This document shows, piece after piece, positions 1-11,975 of a DNA stretch of 64,000 bases (positions are counted from its first letter, which is position 1; the number at the start of each line of letters is the position of its first letter). The stretch spans positions 13,472,001 to 13,536,000 of the forward strand of contig NC_069368.1 in NCBI RefSeq assembly GCF_021730395.1, in the 5' to 3' direction. Source of the DNA: Mercenaria mercenaria. Taxonomy: Eukaryota > Mollusca > Bivalvia > Venerida > Veneridae. Under the pieces are notes generated by a model that had not been told where the DNA came from, did not search any database, and saw only the letters and a list, made by a program, of their open reading frames with translations. Both the position numbers and the translations under genes were made by a program.

Positions 1-311
1 TTCGATTATCTAAGACAACATCGAGAGGAACTTTACACATACTTTGAGAAACGAATTCTTAGAAACTTCGTTTTCGAACTGGAAGACTTATTTTCACATA
101 CTTTGTCTACTTTGCACATATTTAGTTCACTTGCATGTATGCATGCATGTAGGTGCGCATTGTATTCGAAATAAATACTGTTAAACTAATGCAGAAGTGT
201 GAAGGGTATTTTGCTACACCCAATTTTTGTTTTCAGTCAAAGTGATTTTGATAAAGGGAATTTTGATTGTTTTCCACATAACTTTATTTTGTACATGAAT
301 ATGAAATACTA
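1..311. other. No gene seen
   Basis: AT-rich sequence with no exon-like reading frame or recognisable repeat. Confidence 0.5.
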
Positions 312-313
312 TA

Positions 314-465
314 CAGTCAAACCTGTGTTAAGAACCACCTCTGAACAGAGACCACCTGGCTCTAAAGACCACATGTTTTGTTTCCCATTTTAACATTTAT
401 AGTGTATTTTAACCTGTGAATAAAGACCACCTCCCAATGGTGGTCTTTATAGACAGGTTTGACTG
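314..465. mobile_element. 152-bp MITE, Tc1/mariner-pogo type
   Basis: The ends are inverted copies of CAGTCAAACCTGT and lie inside a TA on each side (312-313 and 466-467), the target duplication of Tc1/mariner-class elements. The body repeats an AAGACCACC motif in both orientations near the right end and has no coding capacity. It is a non-autonomous element; the superfamily is inferred from the TA duplication and the terminal CAGT. Confidence 0.8.
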
Positions 466-467
466 TA

Positions 468-1403
468 TTGTGCTTTAAATATTTTGAAAGTGTATATATG
501 TCAAGTAAAGGCAATTTAGGGATTTGTGACCATTGTGATATTTGGAAATAAATGATACCATTTAACATACTTTAAATAGGAAAGTGATGTTTTTATGTAA
601 ATACTGTATGTATATCATATTATGATTTATTAATTTCGTTAAAAATCCTCCAGTTGTGAGACTCTAACTTAAGCCGAAAACCAGCAAACAGGAATACATC
701 CACCAGGGTTGTAGGTCAGCGCGTGGATGAAATTTTGTTGGAAAGAACGCCTGGGGTCTTTTTCCACCATGCAAAGCAGAATTCGCCATATGAGCAATAT
801 TGCGTCAATGTGACGCTAAACATATAGAAAAAAAGAAAAAAAAAGAAGAAACATATAGGAAACTTTACAAGGAAGATCTGGGACCTGGTAAAAACAAACA
901 TCGTCTACCATGAATCTGCATGACGATGATCAAAGCATTTTCATAGAAATATTCCTTGAATGTATCTACTAAAATAATAACCAAAAAGAGGAAACCTTAA
1001 AAAAATCAGAAAAGACCCATTGTAGCTTTTATCAAGATTGCAATCCTTTTGCACATGTCGAACCAATCTGACTACTTTCATGTAGAAAACAGTGCTTTCT
1101 AAAAAAGAATACGCTGAAAAGAGAAAGAACCGCATTTGTATGTCCTCCTATTGAACATATACCATTTTAGTATGATATTGACATAACTGACCACTAAGCA
1201 ACAGAAATCAAAAATGAAAATTGTCTTATAATTAAAAAACAAGGAAGATAGAGTTATAGACCTCGGTCCTTGTGTGATGCCATAGACAGTTTTTGAGTTA
1301 TGCTCTGGACAAAAAGGATTATGGATTGATAGATAGATGATGGACGGAAGGATGGCGACCATTACCATATCCCCGTTACCTTTGGGGTGTGGATGAGGGA
1401 GAT
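468..1403. other. No gene seen
   Basis: Short reading frames on the minus strand are lysine/phenylalanine-rich and look like chance. Nothing else is supported. Confidence 0.5.
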
Positions 1404-1646
1404 ATATGAGCCGTGCCATGAGAAAACCAACATAGTGGCTTTGCGACCAGCATGGATCCAGACCAGCCTGCGCATCCGCGCAGTCTGGTCAGGATCCATG
1501 CTGTTCGCTAATGGTTTCTCTAATTGCAGTAGGCTTTAAAAGCGAACAGCATGGATCCTGACCAGACTGCGCGGATGCGCAGGCTGGTCTGGATCCATGC
1601 TGGTCGCAAAGCCACTATGTTGGTTTTCTCATGGCGCGGCTCATAT
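1404..1646. mobile_element. Palindromic MITE with GC-rich arms, full copy
   Basis: The whole 243 bp is a near-perfect palindrome: the left half beginning ATGAGCCGTGCCATGAG is mirrored by the right half ending CGCGGCTCAT. The arms carry GGATCCATGCTG and GCGCATCCGCGCAG blocks, far more GC-rich than the surroundings. A second, shorter copy lies at 13160-13352. No ORF is present, so it would depend on another element's transposase. The family was not identified. Confidence 0.8.
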
Positions 1647-1949
1647 TATCTTGAACCAAATAGAATAAACGCAAAATAATGTGAATTTATTGAACATCTT
1701 TATTACAGTTAACGTTTTATACAATATCTTTAATACGTCAACACTTTGAAACATCTTAAAAATATAACACATATATAATACTGGTATATTTGATACTCAT
1801 AAATTAGATATTTACCCGAGGAAATCAAATTCTAACCATTTTCCAGTTTAATGCAAGCTGATAAAATAAGGAAAGAAATGTATGTAACTGACACGTTTGA
1901 TGAAAAATATTGTCATATGAAATCAAAGAACCTATAATATATATTCTAC
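1647..1949. other. No gene seen
   Basis: AT-rich spacer between the palindromic MITE and the first recognisable LINE codons. Confidence 0.45.
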
Positions 1950-1985
1950 CCAATAGGACTGGCAGATATACTTGAGGATTTTAAA

Positions 1986-2741
1986 GTGACAGAATGCAAT
2001 AATGAAAATGAGGGTATTCTGCTGTTAAAATTACAATGTATACATGCTGATCTTTGTTTATTTCCGGTTGTATGTTATCTACCACCAAAATTTTCAACCA
2101 GACAGACAGATGTACAGAATTTTTACGATAATCTTTTAACATTGGTATATGAATATCATAAATATGGGACATTATGTTTTTGTGGCGACTTTAATAGTCG
2201 CATTGGCGATCTTTATGATTATATAGAAGGTGTTGATTCTATCATTGAGCGGGATGTTACTGGTTTTATCAGTAATGGATATGGATCTTTTCTTATTGAC
2301 TTTTTAATAAATAGTAATGTTTGTGTACTGAATGGTAGGAACACTATGAAAAATGATTATACATGTGTTAGACCACAGGGTTGTTCTGTGGTAGATTTTT
2401 GCCTAGTTAGTCATGAAGATTTGAATTTATATCAAAATTTTGAGGTTAAACGTATGTCTGAACTGGTAAATTTGTTTAGTATTATGCCAATTGCAATGCC
2501 AGATCATTCCATTTTAGTATGGGATATTATGATATCATGTACTCTTACTAGAAACGATTGTGTAATTGATTATGAAAACTGTAACTCATCAACAATGTAT
2601 GATACTCGAAATATGCCAGATACTTTTTTACAAGATACTAGTATTGTACAGGAATTACATAATACAGTTTTTAACTTAGGTCTAGTTTCCGAAATCAAAC
2701 TGATATTGATGAGGCATATTCTGAACTTTGTAAGACCTTAA
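1986..2741 (+). pseudogene. LINE endonuclease domain, C-terminal part
   Basis: This 251-aa frame carries conserved motifs of the AP-like endonuclease that nicks target DNA in LINE retrotransposition: CGDFNSRIGD (GDFN metal-binding motif, about residues 62-71), SVVDFCLVS (about 134-142) and MPDHSILVW (the SDH-type catalytic histidine, about 171-179). The N-terminal strand with the catalytic Glu is absent. A frame change near its end leads into linker sequence, where EAYSELCKTLNKEM can still be read in another frame. It belongs to the LINE at 1950-6311. Confidence 0.85.
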
Positions 2742-3106
2742 ATAAAGAAATGTCATTAAAATTAAAGTGTAAGATGAAGAGTACGTCCAGTAATTCCAAG
2801 GCCCCAAAAAGAATAAAAAGACTGGAAAACCATGGTGAAATAATGACTTTTCAGTAAAATGGAATAAAGTTTGTGAATATGAAAACAAATATTTAAACAG
2901 TAAAGTTCCTTCTACCCGAAAAAAGTATTGAATCGATTTTCTGATGTGCCGTAAAGGGTTTAATAGATTAGTGCAAAAATCTAAACGACTGCATTAGTTT
3001 AATGTTCAACAGGACTTATTACAGAATGTAAATACTGATCCAAATAAGTTTTGGAAATCCTTTGGTAAAATTGGAGTAGGATATCAGGAAAAAACATTCT
3101 TTACCT

Positions 3107-3886
3107 ATGGAAGTTATGTCTGAAAATGGTCACATTATTAAAGATAAAGCAGCTGTCTTAGATAAATGGAAATCCAGTTTTTCAGCTTTGTATAATGTAC
3201 TTGATAGAGAAGATAATGCCATTGAGGAAATATATGCTGAAAGTGATGGTGCTTTAGAGATAGATGAAACTTTAAATAATAATATTAGTGTGCAGGAAGT
3301 CCGCAAAGCTATTTTTAAGGCAAAAAGTGGAAAATCTCTAGGCTTTGATGGTTTCCCATATGAGATATTTAAGAATGATACTTTTGTTTCATATTTACAT
3401 GTTTTATTTAACGTATGTTTTAATTCTGGTAAAATATCATCAGACTGGGGTAAATGTATTGTAAACCCAACTCCCAAAAGTAGTACAAATGATATTAGAG
3501 ATCCTATGTCATACAGAGGGATATCATTATCACCTACAGTGTATAAACTGTACAGTTCGGTTTTGAGCGATACATTGTCTCTATGGGCAGAATCAAATGA
3601 AAAATTAGTTGATGAACAAAATGGCTTCCGAAAGAAAAGGAGTACTGTAGATCATTTATCGTCTGTGACAAATTTAATTGAAACTAGAATCAAACATAAA
3701 ATGTCCACATTCGCAGCATTCATCGATTTCAGAAAAGCATACGATTCTGTACACAGAGGTCGTCTCTGGCGGAAACTGGGCAGTACAGGTATACATGGTA
3801 AAATGCATGGTGCTATAAAGTCACTGTATGATTGTATATCTTCCTGTGTTAAAGTACAGACTGGTTTAAAGTTAAAACAGGTTTGA
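3107..3886 (+). pseudogene. LINE reverse transcriptase, fingers/palm half
   Basis: The 259-aa frame shows the classic LINE RT order: AKSGKSLGFDGFPYEIFKND (RT motif 1 region), NPTPKSSTNDIRDPMSYRGI (motif 2a), DEQNGFRKKRSTVDHL (motif 2) and AAFIDFRKAYDSVHR (motif A, catalytic Asp). The frame stops at a GLRQG-like motif. The next readable segment begins with DIVLLSENE, the residues that normally follow the FADD box. So roughly 35-40 residues, including the catalytic FADD, have been deleted and the enzyme cannot work. Confidence 0.88.
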
Positions 3887-3895
3887 GACAAGGGT

Positions 3896-5071
3896 GATAT
3901 TGTACTACTATCCGAGAATGAAAAAGATTTGCAGCTTATGTTAAATACACTGTATGAATGGACCAGTGAAAATTGTATTTATGTTAATCCAAACAAGAGT
4001 AATATAGTTCACTTCAGACCACGACATATACCATCTACCAAACATATATTTAAATGTGGTAACGATAGTCTTACAGTTGTAGATAAGTATGTGTATTTAG
4101 GCCTTACTTTGGATCAGTTTCTGGACTTAAATATTATTGCTAAATTTGTTGCACAATCTGCACTTGGTCTTTTGACTGCAAAGTTTAGAATTCTGGGTGG
4201 TATGCCTGTAGATTTGACTCGATGGTGTGGTCCGTCATTGGATATGGAGCAGCTGTTTGTGGAACCCAGTCATTTTCTTGCATTGATTCAGTACAAAATA
4301 GAGCAATATGTTTGTTTCTTGGTGTATCAAAATTTGCCCCATCAACGGCAGTTGCTGGCGATATGGGATGGCGACCCACACCAGTGAGACAACGAATTAA
4401 TGTTTCAAACTACTGGCATAGAGTTTGTAATATGTCAACAACACGTATAAACCGTAGAATCTTTGATTATTGTTATAACCAAAATGGTAATAAATGCAAA
4501 AATTGGTGTTTTAGAATATGTCAAAAATTTAAACTTTACGTGTGAAGAGTTGTGTAATCGCCTTTTGAGTATGTCTAAGAAATCTGTTTTAGATAGAGTC
4601 ATTGAGTCTTCCATGCAAGAATTTGTTAATGGGTGGAAAACCGACATAATTGCTCAACATGGCCCGAGCAAAAGAGGTAGAAATAAACTACGTACTTATA
4701 AATTGTTTAAATCAAAATATGAAACAGAACAATATTGTAAAGTTATTCTGTCTCGTCCACATAGAGCTGCTTTTGCAAATTAGGATAGGTGTTGCGCCAA
4801 TACGTATTTAAACTAGAAGATATGAAAGACTAGATATCAATGAAAGGCTTTGCCCATTTTGTAAGGAAAATATTGAGGATGAAAAACATGTCATTATGGA
4901 ATGTCAATTATATAGTGATTTTAGACAAGAATTGTTCAGAAAAGCCAGTTCTATAGAAGCAGAATTTAAGCATTACTCTGATAATGAATTTTTTTTTATT
5001 CATTTTTACAAATATAGCTCTTGTTCGTTTTATAGCCAAAACTTGCTTTCTTATTTTAAGGAGAAGAAATG
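3896..5071 (+). pseudogene. LINE RT thumb and CCHC-like C-terminus, broken frames
   Basis: It starts with DIVLLSENEKDLQLMLNTL, then KYVYLGLTLD (RT motif E region), and continues through overlapping frames. Near 4851-4910 a finger-like motif, CPFCKENIEDEKHVIMEC, can be read. This motif is typical of the C-terminus of Jockey/CR1-group ORF2 proteins. At least three frame changes separate these pieces. A similar finger is seen in the second LINE in GRHPR intron 1. Confidence 0.75.
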
Positions 5072-5261
5072 AATTTGTATATAAATAAAGTAGTTATTAA
5101 ATGTACTAACAATATTCATATTTTAGATAAAACATGTGTTTTAGGTTAATGCATAATGTCAGTGTTAATCACTCATATTCCATGCAAAGTAATTTCCATT
5201 TTGAGTAATAAGTGTTTCTTTTTGTTTACAATTTTTAGCAATGGTATTCACTATACCTTTT

Positions 5262-5840
5262 AGCTCGACTTGTCGAAGGAAAATGGAGCTATCACACTTG
5301 CCGCGGCGCTGTCATAACCGTCGAAGTTTTTCTTTCTATAAAGTCAGAAGTCTTTATTGCCTTCAAGGATTAAACTAAAACAGTTATCACTACCAAGATC
5401 TACACCAGGGGAAACAATTCCCATGGCTCTGGTTTCAGGTGTGACACAGTTATGCCCCTTTTAAGTTAGAATTTTCTTTAGTCAAAAGTTTTTTGGAAAA
5501 TTTGAACATCTCTGTTATTATCAAAGCTTGTGATTTGAACCATAAAATAATTATTTACTATCAAGTTCTATGCCAGGAGAAATAATCTGCATAATTCTGG
5601 TTTCAATTTTGATAGGGTTATGCCCCTTTTTAACTTATAATTTTTTGGTTTAAGTTTCATAAATTTGTTAGACTCGCAACTTGAAATGGTCATCTGTTGT
5701 CAGTCTACACCAGGAGAAATGATCCCCATAGATCTGATCTTGGATTTTTACAGGGCTGTGCCCCTTTTATTAACTTAGAATGTTCTGGTTAAAGTTTAAT
5801 AAAGTGTTTCTTTTGCGGGCAAAGCTCTAATTCACTGAGA
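5262..5840. repeat. Tandem-array repeat nested in LINE 3' UTR
   Basis: Three degenerate units of roughly 140-170 bp each contain a CACCAGGAGAAA motif followed by TTATGCCCCTTTT and TTAGAATTTTCT. The stretch begins with a GAGCT-containing imperfect hairpin. It interrupts the LINE 3' UTR, which resumes around 5840. Its architecture resembles the arrays at 30480 and 43484. Confidence 0.6.
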
Positions 5841-6346
5841 AAGGTTGAGCGTGCTGTCTTACGAATAGTTCTTGTTAAAATATATTTTTAATAAAACATA
5901 CATTTCAAAACAGATAGCTTTTTAATAGCTGTATCAATAACACTGACATTATGGTCTTATATGTACCAATGTAGATATTTAGGACAGTCTGTAAACAATT
6001 GTTCTATCTCCTTTTTTTATTATAAATAGTCTGTTTTAAACTTTTAAATGGCACTGTCTTAGTACTTATATGTCTAATTCCTAGATTTTAGATAGTAAAT
6101 ATAGAATTTTAATTAGTGGTAATACCAGTAAAAGTAACTATGAGTATGTTTTAAAATTATGTCTGGCTTTTTGTAGTAGAAATCAATTTTATCTCAGTCT
6201 CTTATAATTCATACATGAATGACATTGTACATTGTATTATTGTTTCTATGACCTATGTTGTATATTGATGTACTGTACAGTGAAGAGACTATAATAATAA
6301 ATAAATAAATTGTACATACTGTAGTCTGATTCAAATTAAGTTTTAA

Positions 6347-6501
6347 CCTGCTGGTGGCAAGTGAATATGCCTTTGCGACCAGTGCAGACCAAGATCAGCA
6401 GCATGCACAGTTCGCTATTTTCAGTGAACCCTCCTTCGAATATTAAATGGTATTGTTCAAACTGAATGATGGGACATTATAGAAATTTAACAAGGGAAAG
6501 G
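6347..6501. mobile_element. MITE with TTAA target sites, copy 1
   Basis: The element lies between two TTAA tetranucleotides (6343-6346 and 6502-6505), begins CCTGCTGGTGGCAAGTG and ends GGGAAAGG. It shares its body (TTTGCGACCAG, CCTTCGAATA, AAATGGTATT, TGAATGATGG) with the copy at 26049-26237. A TTAA duplication with CC...GG ends suggests a piggyBac-type source. No ORF is present. Confidence 0.75.
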
Positions 6502-6622
6502 TTAACATTGCTATAATCAGTATCAAAAATTACTATATATGGTGAAATAATTTTGAACCGAGTCTCAAGATAAACAGTGTTCCTGTATAAATGCTGCACG
6601 CACTACAATTTACTGACAAATC

Positions 6623-7604
6623 TCAAATCCTTTTTGCATTTGAACCTATTTGGCTTACATCTGCCGCATTCTGAATGCTAAAAACTTGATACCTGAGTCT
6701 CTCAACTTTTTGTTCCAGCTTGGGTACACAAATGGTCGCTATTTTTAACAGCTCTAAACGGCATTCTTTAAACCAAAGTGCATATAAAACAGTATCTAGG
6801 AGAGCATTTAATCCTGCGAGTACTTCTAAAGTAAGTAATCTACTCTGTGCTGAATCTAAAGAAACTACTGCAATGATATATATAACCACGATTGCTATGT
6901 AATTGATGACATTTCCAAATATTGCTATTGTCGTTTTGTACATTCCTGTAAGGATTCTCATATTTCTAATTTTGGACTGTTTATACAATGTTTTGCTGAT
7001 GATACAAAGGCACGTAAGTACGGTAACACCATTACCTACTAACGCTGATCCCACAAATGGCGGCGTCCTATCCTTAAAGCATCTATCAAATGCAGCAAAT
7101 TCACTTTGTGTAGCTGTAAGATCACATTTCCAAATCAAGCCAACAAAACACCACAGGAAAATGATAAACAAAATCAAAACAGCGACGGATTTAACTTTCA
7201 CTGAAGGCACATATCACAACGACCCTGTCTATAGCTAGCATTGCAATGATTGTGTAACTTGTCAGTCGAATTGCTATGCCTGTCACCTTTAGAATTACCA
7301 ACGCATTATTTATAGAGCCGATGACTCTTCTACATAAAGTAATTATTGCAATACAGGCGTAGCAAAGAAGCAATGATATGGCAAGGAATCGAGCCATGTT
7401 AGGAACTGTTTTGGTTCTTCTCAACGCCAGAATGACCACTATGTCAAAAATGATGTATAAAGTAGAACAAATTACTATACATAATACCAATGAAAGAGAA
7501 GCTTTCTCGATTTCAGTGTAACTGGTCGTGTTGTTGCTGTAGGTAGAAACAGATTTGTTGCTCTCCATATTTCCAGGATTATTTTTTTTTGTACGATGTT
7601 TCAA
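6623..7604 (-). pseudogene. Class A (rhodopsin-like) GPCR, one frame break
   Basis: Reading on the minus strand from 7604, an N-terminus with NKS and NTT glycosylation sites precedes TM1 (LSLVLCIVICSTLYIIFDIV), TM2 (ARFLAISLLLCYACIAIITL) and TM3. TM3 ends in AIDRVVVICA, the DRY-type motif. The frame then shifts within the second intracellular loop. From 7210 the other frame gives TM4, TM5, TM6 and TM7, with NALLDTVLYALWFKECR standing where NPxxY normally lies. Together they make about 327 aa, a usual size for class A. The loop is about 8 residues shorter than expected, suggesting a small deletion that broke the frame. It is intronless, as many mollusc GPCRs are. The ligand cannot be inferred. 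A sequencing or assembly error is the alternative to pseudogenisation. Confidence 0.78.
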
Positions 7605-9055
7605 ATTATATTCTTATATGGCGATATAGAATAGAACAGTTTATATAAAATCTAACACTATAAAATGCGGGAATTTTAACACTTTCTACGTATTTATCTT
7701 TCCGGACTGTCTGTCTTCGCAAAATATTGATATGTTGATCAGAAGCATACGATCGAAAGTCAATGATCGATACTTCGTTTACAATCAGCCCAAAGTGACC
7801 ATAATATCCTTTTGCAATGTATAGTTAAATTGTTACATTTGCAGCGGAATACCAGTCCTTGTCCAGTGTAGAGTAAGACCTGTAAAACAAAATAGATTCA
7901 GATCTGTAAAACAAAATTTAGCTTTCGTGAATTTGTTAACGACTATTAAAGGATTAAAACGTGAATTCTAAATAAATGACGTTTAATGATAGTACATATA
8001 AGTAGCACCTTTGCTTATCAAACATTTTATATACTAAGGGTAAAATAACATACACATACTAACGTTTAAAGTAAACAAATAATTAAGCACTTCCTTGCAT
8101 CATGTAAATTTGAACTGAAATCACTATTACGAAATTAACAAAAACTATTAGAAACATTAAGATATATATACTTGTATGAACATTTGATTTCGTTGTTTTC
8201 CAGATATTCGATTGTTCAAGTAATATCTCGCTTTTGTCATTTAAACCTCTCTAAATTGTTCACTGATGCAAGTTGCTCTTCGTCATTCCCCAATAACTAA
8301 ACTATGCTTTCCGTTCCTTTCTGGATTTATATGGTCAAAATCTAAAACACACGTAAATCCGTTTCTATCACATGATAATGCATATTTCAGTTATGAACTG
8401 GATTAACATAATGAAATATATTTTTAAATTTCTGTTTCATACTGTTATATGTGTAATAAAGTTATTCAAACTACAAGACACACATAACTCATAGTCGGTA
8501 TTTATCTATTATTTCTGTACATTTTTTTTTGGCTGAAGTCTGACACGGCGTGTTAAAATGTATTAGTAATTAGTTTCTTTCGATATAATAATGACAAAAC
8601 TATTTCATTCTGTGAAACTTTGATATGAACGAAAAGTCGTCTTGAAGACAACGTAAAAGGTACAGCCAGTTTCCAAGCATAAAACTACGTCACGGTATAT
8701 TTCGGCCCATTTAGGTTACATACTACCAATTCAGTTCCTTCTTTATTTCAAATAAATAATGAAATATTGAAACCTCATTACTTCAGAGCATTTTAATGAT
8801 ATGAAAACCATATATGGTCCTTTAGTACAGCAGGGGAAACTTCTCGTTCGGGAAGTCAACCACTGGGTGTTTCCCTACTTCCTGAACGGGAAACTTGATA
8901 CTAAATATAGCAATTTGCTTTCCGTTCGGGAAGTAAAATCTTCCTTTTTTGACTTGTTTTACTCAAAAGACCTGGTGCATAAGATTATACATGGTATCAA
9001 TAAATAAAATATACCATTGTTAACTTGAGAAATATGTCTAAATTTCTACCGTTCA
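7605..9055. other. No gene; one short inverted motif
   Basis: AT-rich. At 8833-8935 a CGTTCGGGAAGT motif occurs twice in direct and once in inverted orientation around CAACCACTGGGTG. Otherwise nothing is recognisable. Confidence 0.45.
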
Positions 9056-9345
9056 ACTTTGTACGATGGTACGATGACGCAAACGCGATGGTGCGATGGC
9101 ACGATGATGAAACAACGATGGTACGATGATGAAAACGTGATGGTACGATGATACGATGGTGAAAACGCGATGGTACGATGATGAAAACGCGATATTACAT
9201 CGACATTTCACCATCGTACCATCGCATCATCGCGATTTCATCATCGTGCCATGGCGTTTTCACCATCGTACCATCGTTGTTTCATCATCGTGCCATCGCA
9301 CCATCGCGTTTTCGTCATCTTACCATCGTACGTCGCGGTTCAGGA
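9056..9345. repeat. Inverted tandem array of ACGATGGT units
   Basis: The left half (to about 9195) repeats variants of GCGATGGTACGATGATGAAA. The right half repeats the reverse complement (TTTCATCATCGTACCATCGC) to about 9338. The two halves would pair into one long imperfect hairpin. There is no A-rich tail, ORF or target duplication that I can see. Confidence 0.8.
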
Positions 9346-9471
9346 TTCAATAAAAAGTCACGATTGTCCAAACGGAACACCGTAATTTTCTTAGTGTATT
9401 TCAAAGTTTTGAGTTTAATCAAATTCTACATTGTAGAAAAAAAAATCCGATTTTAACGTGCAGAACTACCT

Positions 9472-10103
9472 CACGGGGGAGGAAGTGTCACACGAAGGAT
9501 GGAGTTCTTCTGATAACCTGTCATGTTTTCTTCTGATAACTGTTACGGAGTTCCTGGAAAACGTAACGGAGTTCGTCTGATTTCTGAATGACGTGCCAAA
9601 TAATCGTAGAAATAAATGGTAATTATTTATCTTTAAATAGAGAGAATGGGGTGTAAAACTAAAGTTTGATGATCAAGGTTGCCTAATGTCTTGTGCTATG
9701 CCTCAGAAAAAACTGTTTAGTCTAATAATCAGCCCCACTACTTTGAAAAGAAGACATTTTGAGTAAAATATCGAAATCGTTTGCTCATTCATACATATTA
9801 TTCTTCTTATTCACGTTCTTCATCCGCAGCACATGCAATAGAATAATTTTAGTGCAAAGTTGCAAACATATACCACTTTCTAACAATTTTATGCCCGATT
9901 TTTCAAATGTTACGGAATTCCGGTGATAACTCTGAAGATGTCACAGAGTTCTTATGATAACTTTTATTACTACCAGTGTGTTTCTTGAGCTATGTTAAGA
10001 TACTTTTTAGCTAATTTTATTGTTTAAAAAGGGTGTTAACGATGTTCTAACGTAATATATTTATCCAAGGCACAGTATTGTGGTTATATAATGTACGGTA
10101 TGA
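9472..10103 (+). repeat. Left inverted arm of foldback element
   Basis: This arm contains several copies of a GTTACGGAGTTC / TTCTGATAAC motif near its outer end. Such subterminal repeats are where transposases often bind. Similarity to the right arm stops after GTACGGTATG. Confidence 0.75.
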
Positions 10104-10876
10104 GTCTTTTGTAAAGTTTAAAACTATATGCAGTATAATGACATATATAGTAAAGTACGAATAGATAATAAATGCAGTAAATTGTATTTTTTCGTTCTAT
10201 CAATGGATGTGCTAATGTTCGTGAACAACGATTTATTGGTTTCCGTTTTGATTGATCACTGAATTGAAATCAAATCCGTTATCTTTAATTTAGGGTACAT
10301 CTAGTTGCTGCATTTGCAGAGGCTGTCTGTTTCTGAAGTGGTTGATCGGATTAATGATAAAAAATAATGCTATATAGTATGATTTACCATGATAGTTATA
10401 ACTTTACCATCATAATTTTTTAAATCCTTTATAAAGTTGACACTGAAAAAGTACAGTCACAATGCGACACTACACAACACAGAGAGCGAGCTACCGCTTC
10501 ATGTGTAATCAGTTGACATGAGTCATATGATGCTATAGCATATTTACCACAGATTTGAGGCAGATAACCGACATGTTCGTAATGTGACTGGCGTTAATAC
10601 TGCAGTATTGTCATTACATCTTACAGAATGCATATAATTTTCGATGCGCTGAATACTGCGTACCAAATAGGGGGTTGTCATCCTCATACGTGCATATACT
10701 ATTTGTCATATAGAATATCATAATAAGTGAATAATGTGAATTTTAAAGTGCTATCTAAATGCTATAAGATGAAATGAATGGCATTTTAGAGTTCAGCTGG
10801 AAATATTATAAAGTAAGAGGATTCTGCACTTTCTTACAATAGAATCCACAAAGTAATTTCCAAGCCAACTAATTAA

Positions 10877-11046
10877 GAAATAATAAATATGTCCCTATAT
10901 TTTATCAGTTAATAAAATATGGGCAGGAGTTCGGATGCGTAATAATTAAATCACGAGTGCGTAGCACGAGTGATTTAATATTCGCATCCGAACGACTGCC
11001 CATATTTTATTAACTGATAAAATTATTGGAACATATTTATTATTTC
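10877..11046. repeat. 170-bp near-perfect palindrome inside foldback element
   Basis: It begins GAAATAATAAATATGT and ends in its reverse complement. The apex reads CGAGTGCGTAGCACGAG. It sits in the central spacer of the 9472-12586 element and is probably a separately inserted hairpin element. The apex resembles that at 13623-13738. Confidence 0.7.
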
Positions 11047-11975
11047 GATTCTAACCACGCAAATTCTGCGCATTTTACAGCACTACATTTTAGCTCAATA
11101 TGTCATTCGGCTGGCCATATGCTATTACAAAAACCTCCCACGAATGGAAAGCGTTGCATAAAACGGAATTTTCCGATATTCATTAAATTTTAATTAAAGT
11201 ATTAAGTTATGAAAATGCTATTTTCAATAATATCTAAGGTCAGATATAGAAATCCGATGTAAATACAAACCTTATATATATGCAGTTTCTTAAAATAGTA
11301 CACGTCACTACATGATGGCACTGAAACATACACGCCAGAACATTGCGGCATATAAACACGTAAACAGTCGAGTCTGGAAGATTGGAACATGAATCATAAT
11401 TTTATTTTAGTAATGTCAAAGTAGAATCTAGTTGACATTCGTGGTGCTTACAGCGCAGAAATTGTAAACTACGTACACGACCAGATAGATGCACTGATGT
11501 TGAGGTTGAAACTTACCGGGCTGAAACATTTTCTTACGGTAAAAATATAAACAAATAAATTCATCAGTTAGAAATTGTTTGTTTCAGAAAATTTGATGTA
11601 CATTTTATTACTTCTGCTTAGCACTGAAAAAGTCGAGTATTTAGTCGGCATATAACGGAAGCAGAATAGAATCTCACAGTCATGTTATAATCGTAGGGTG
11701 GAATGGAACAGCTATATTTTATCGTAGATTCATGTATAGGCGATTTCGCTATATTTTTATATAGCAACTGCTGCGGATCGTGTTAGAAATGAAAATAAGA
11801 GTATATTTCTGTAACTGTTTAACACTGTACATCATTTATGTGCAATTTGTATTTAAAAAATTAACCATAGTTAGCCAGATCATCATTATTAGCGTACACA
11901 GTCCCTTTAAAAGTAACATCTAGTCAGAATAACAAATATAACACTAAAAACTTATCATTGGAACTCAAAAACACA

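Larger units (their letters stand above)
1950..6311 (+). mobile_element. Decayed APE-type LINE (copy A)
   Basis: A non-LTR retrotransposon reads left to right: the C-terminal part of an AP-like endonuclease, a reverse transcriptase, and a C-terminal CCHC-like finger. A 3' UTR follows and ends near 6311 in an (AATA)n-type tail. The catalytic N-terminal part of the endonuclease is missing (5' truncation). Coding is split over several frames and part of the RT is deleted. The 3' UTR is interrupted by another repeat (5262-5840). The domain order fits the Jockey/CR1 group of LINEs; the exact clade is not resolved. The left boundary is approximate. Confidence 0.85.
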
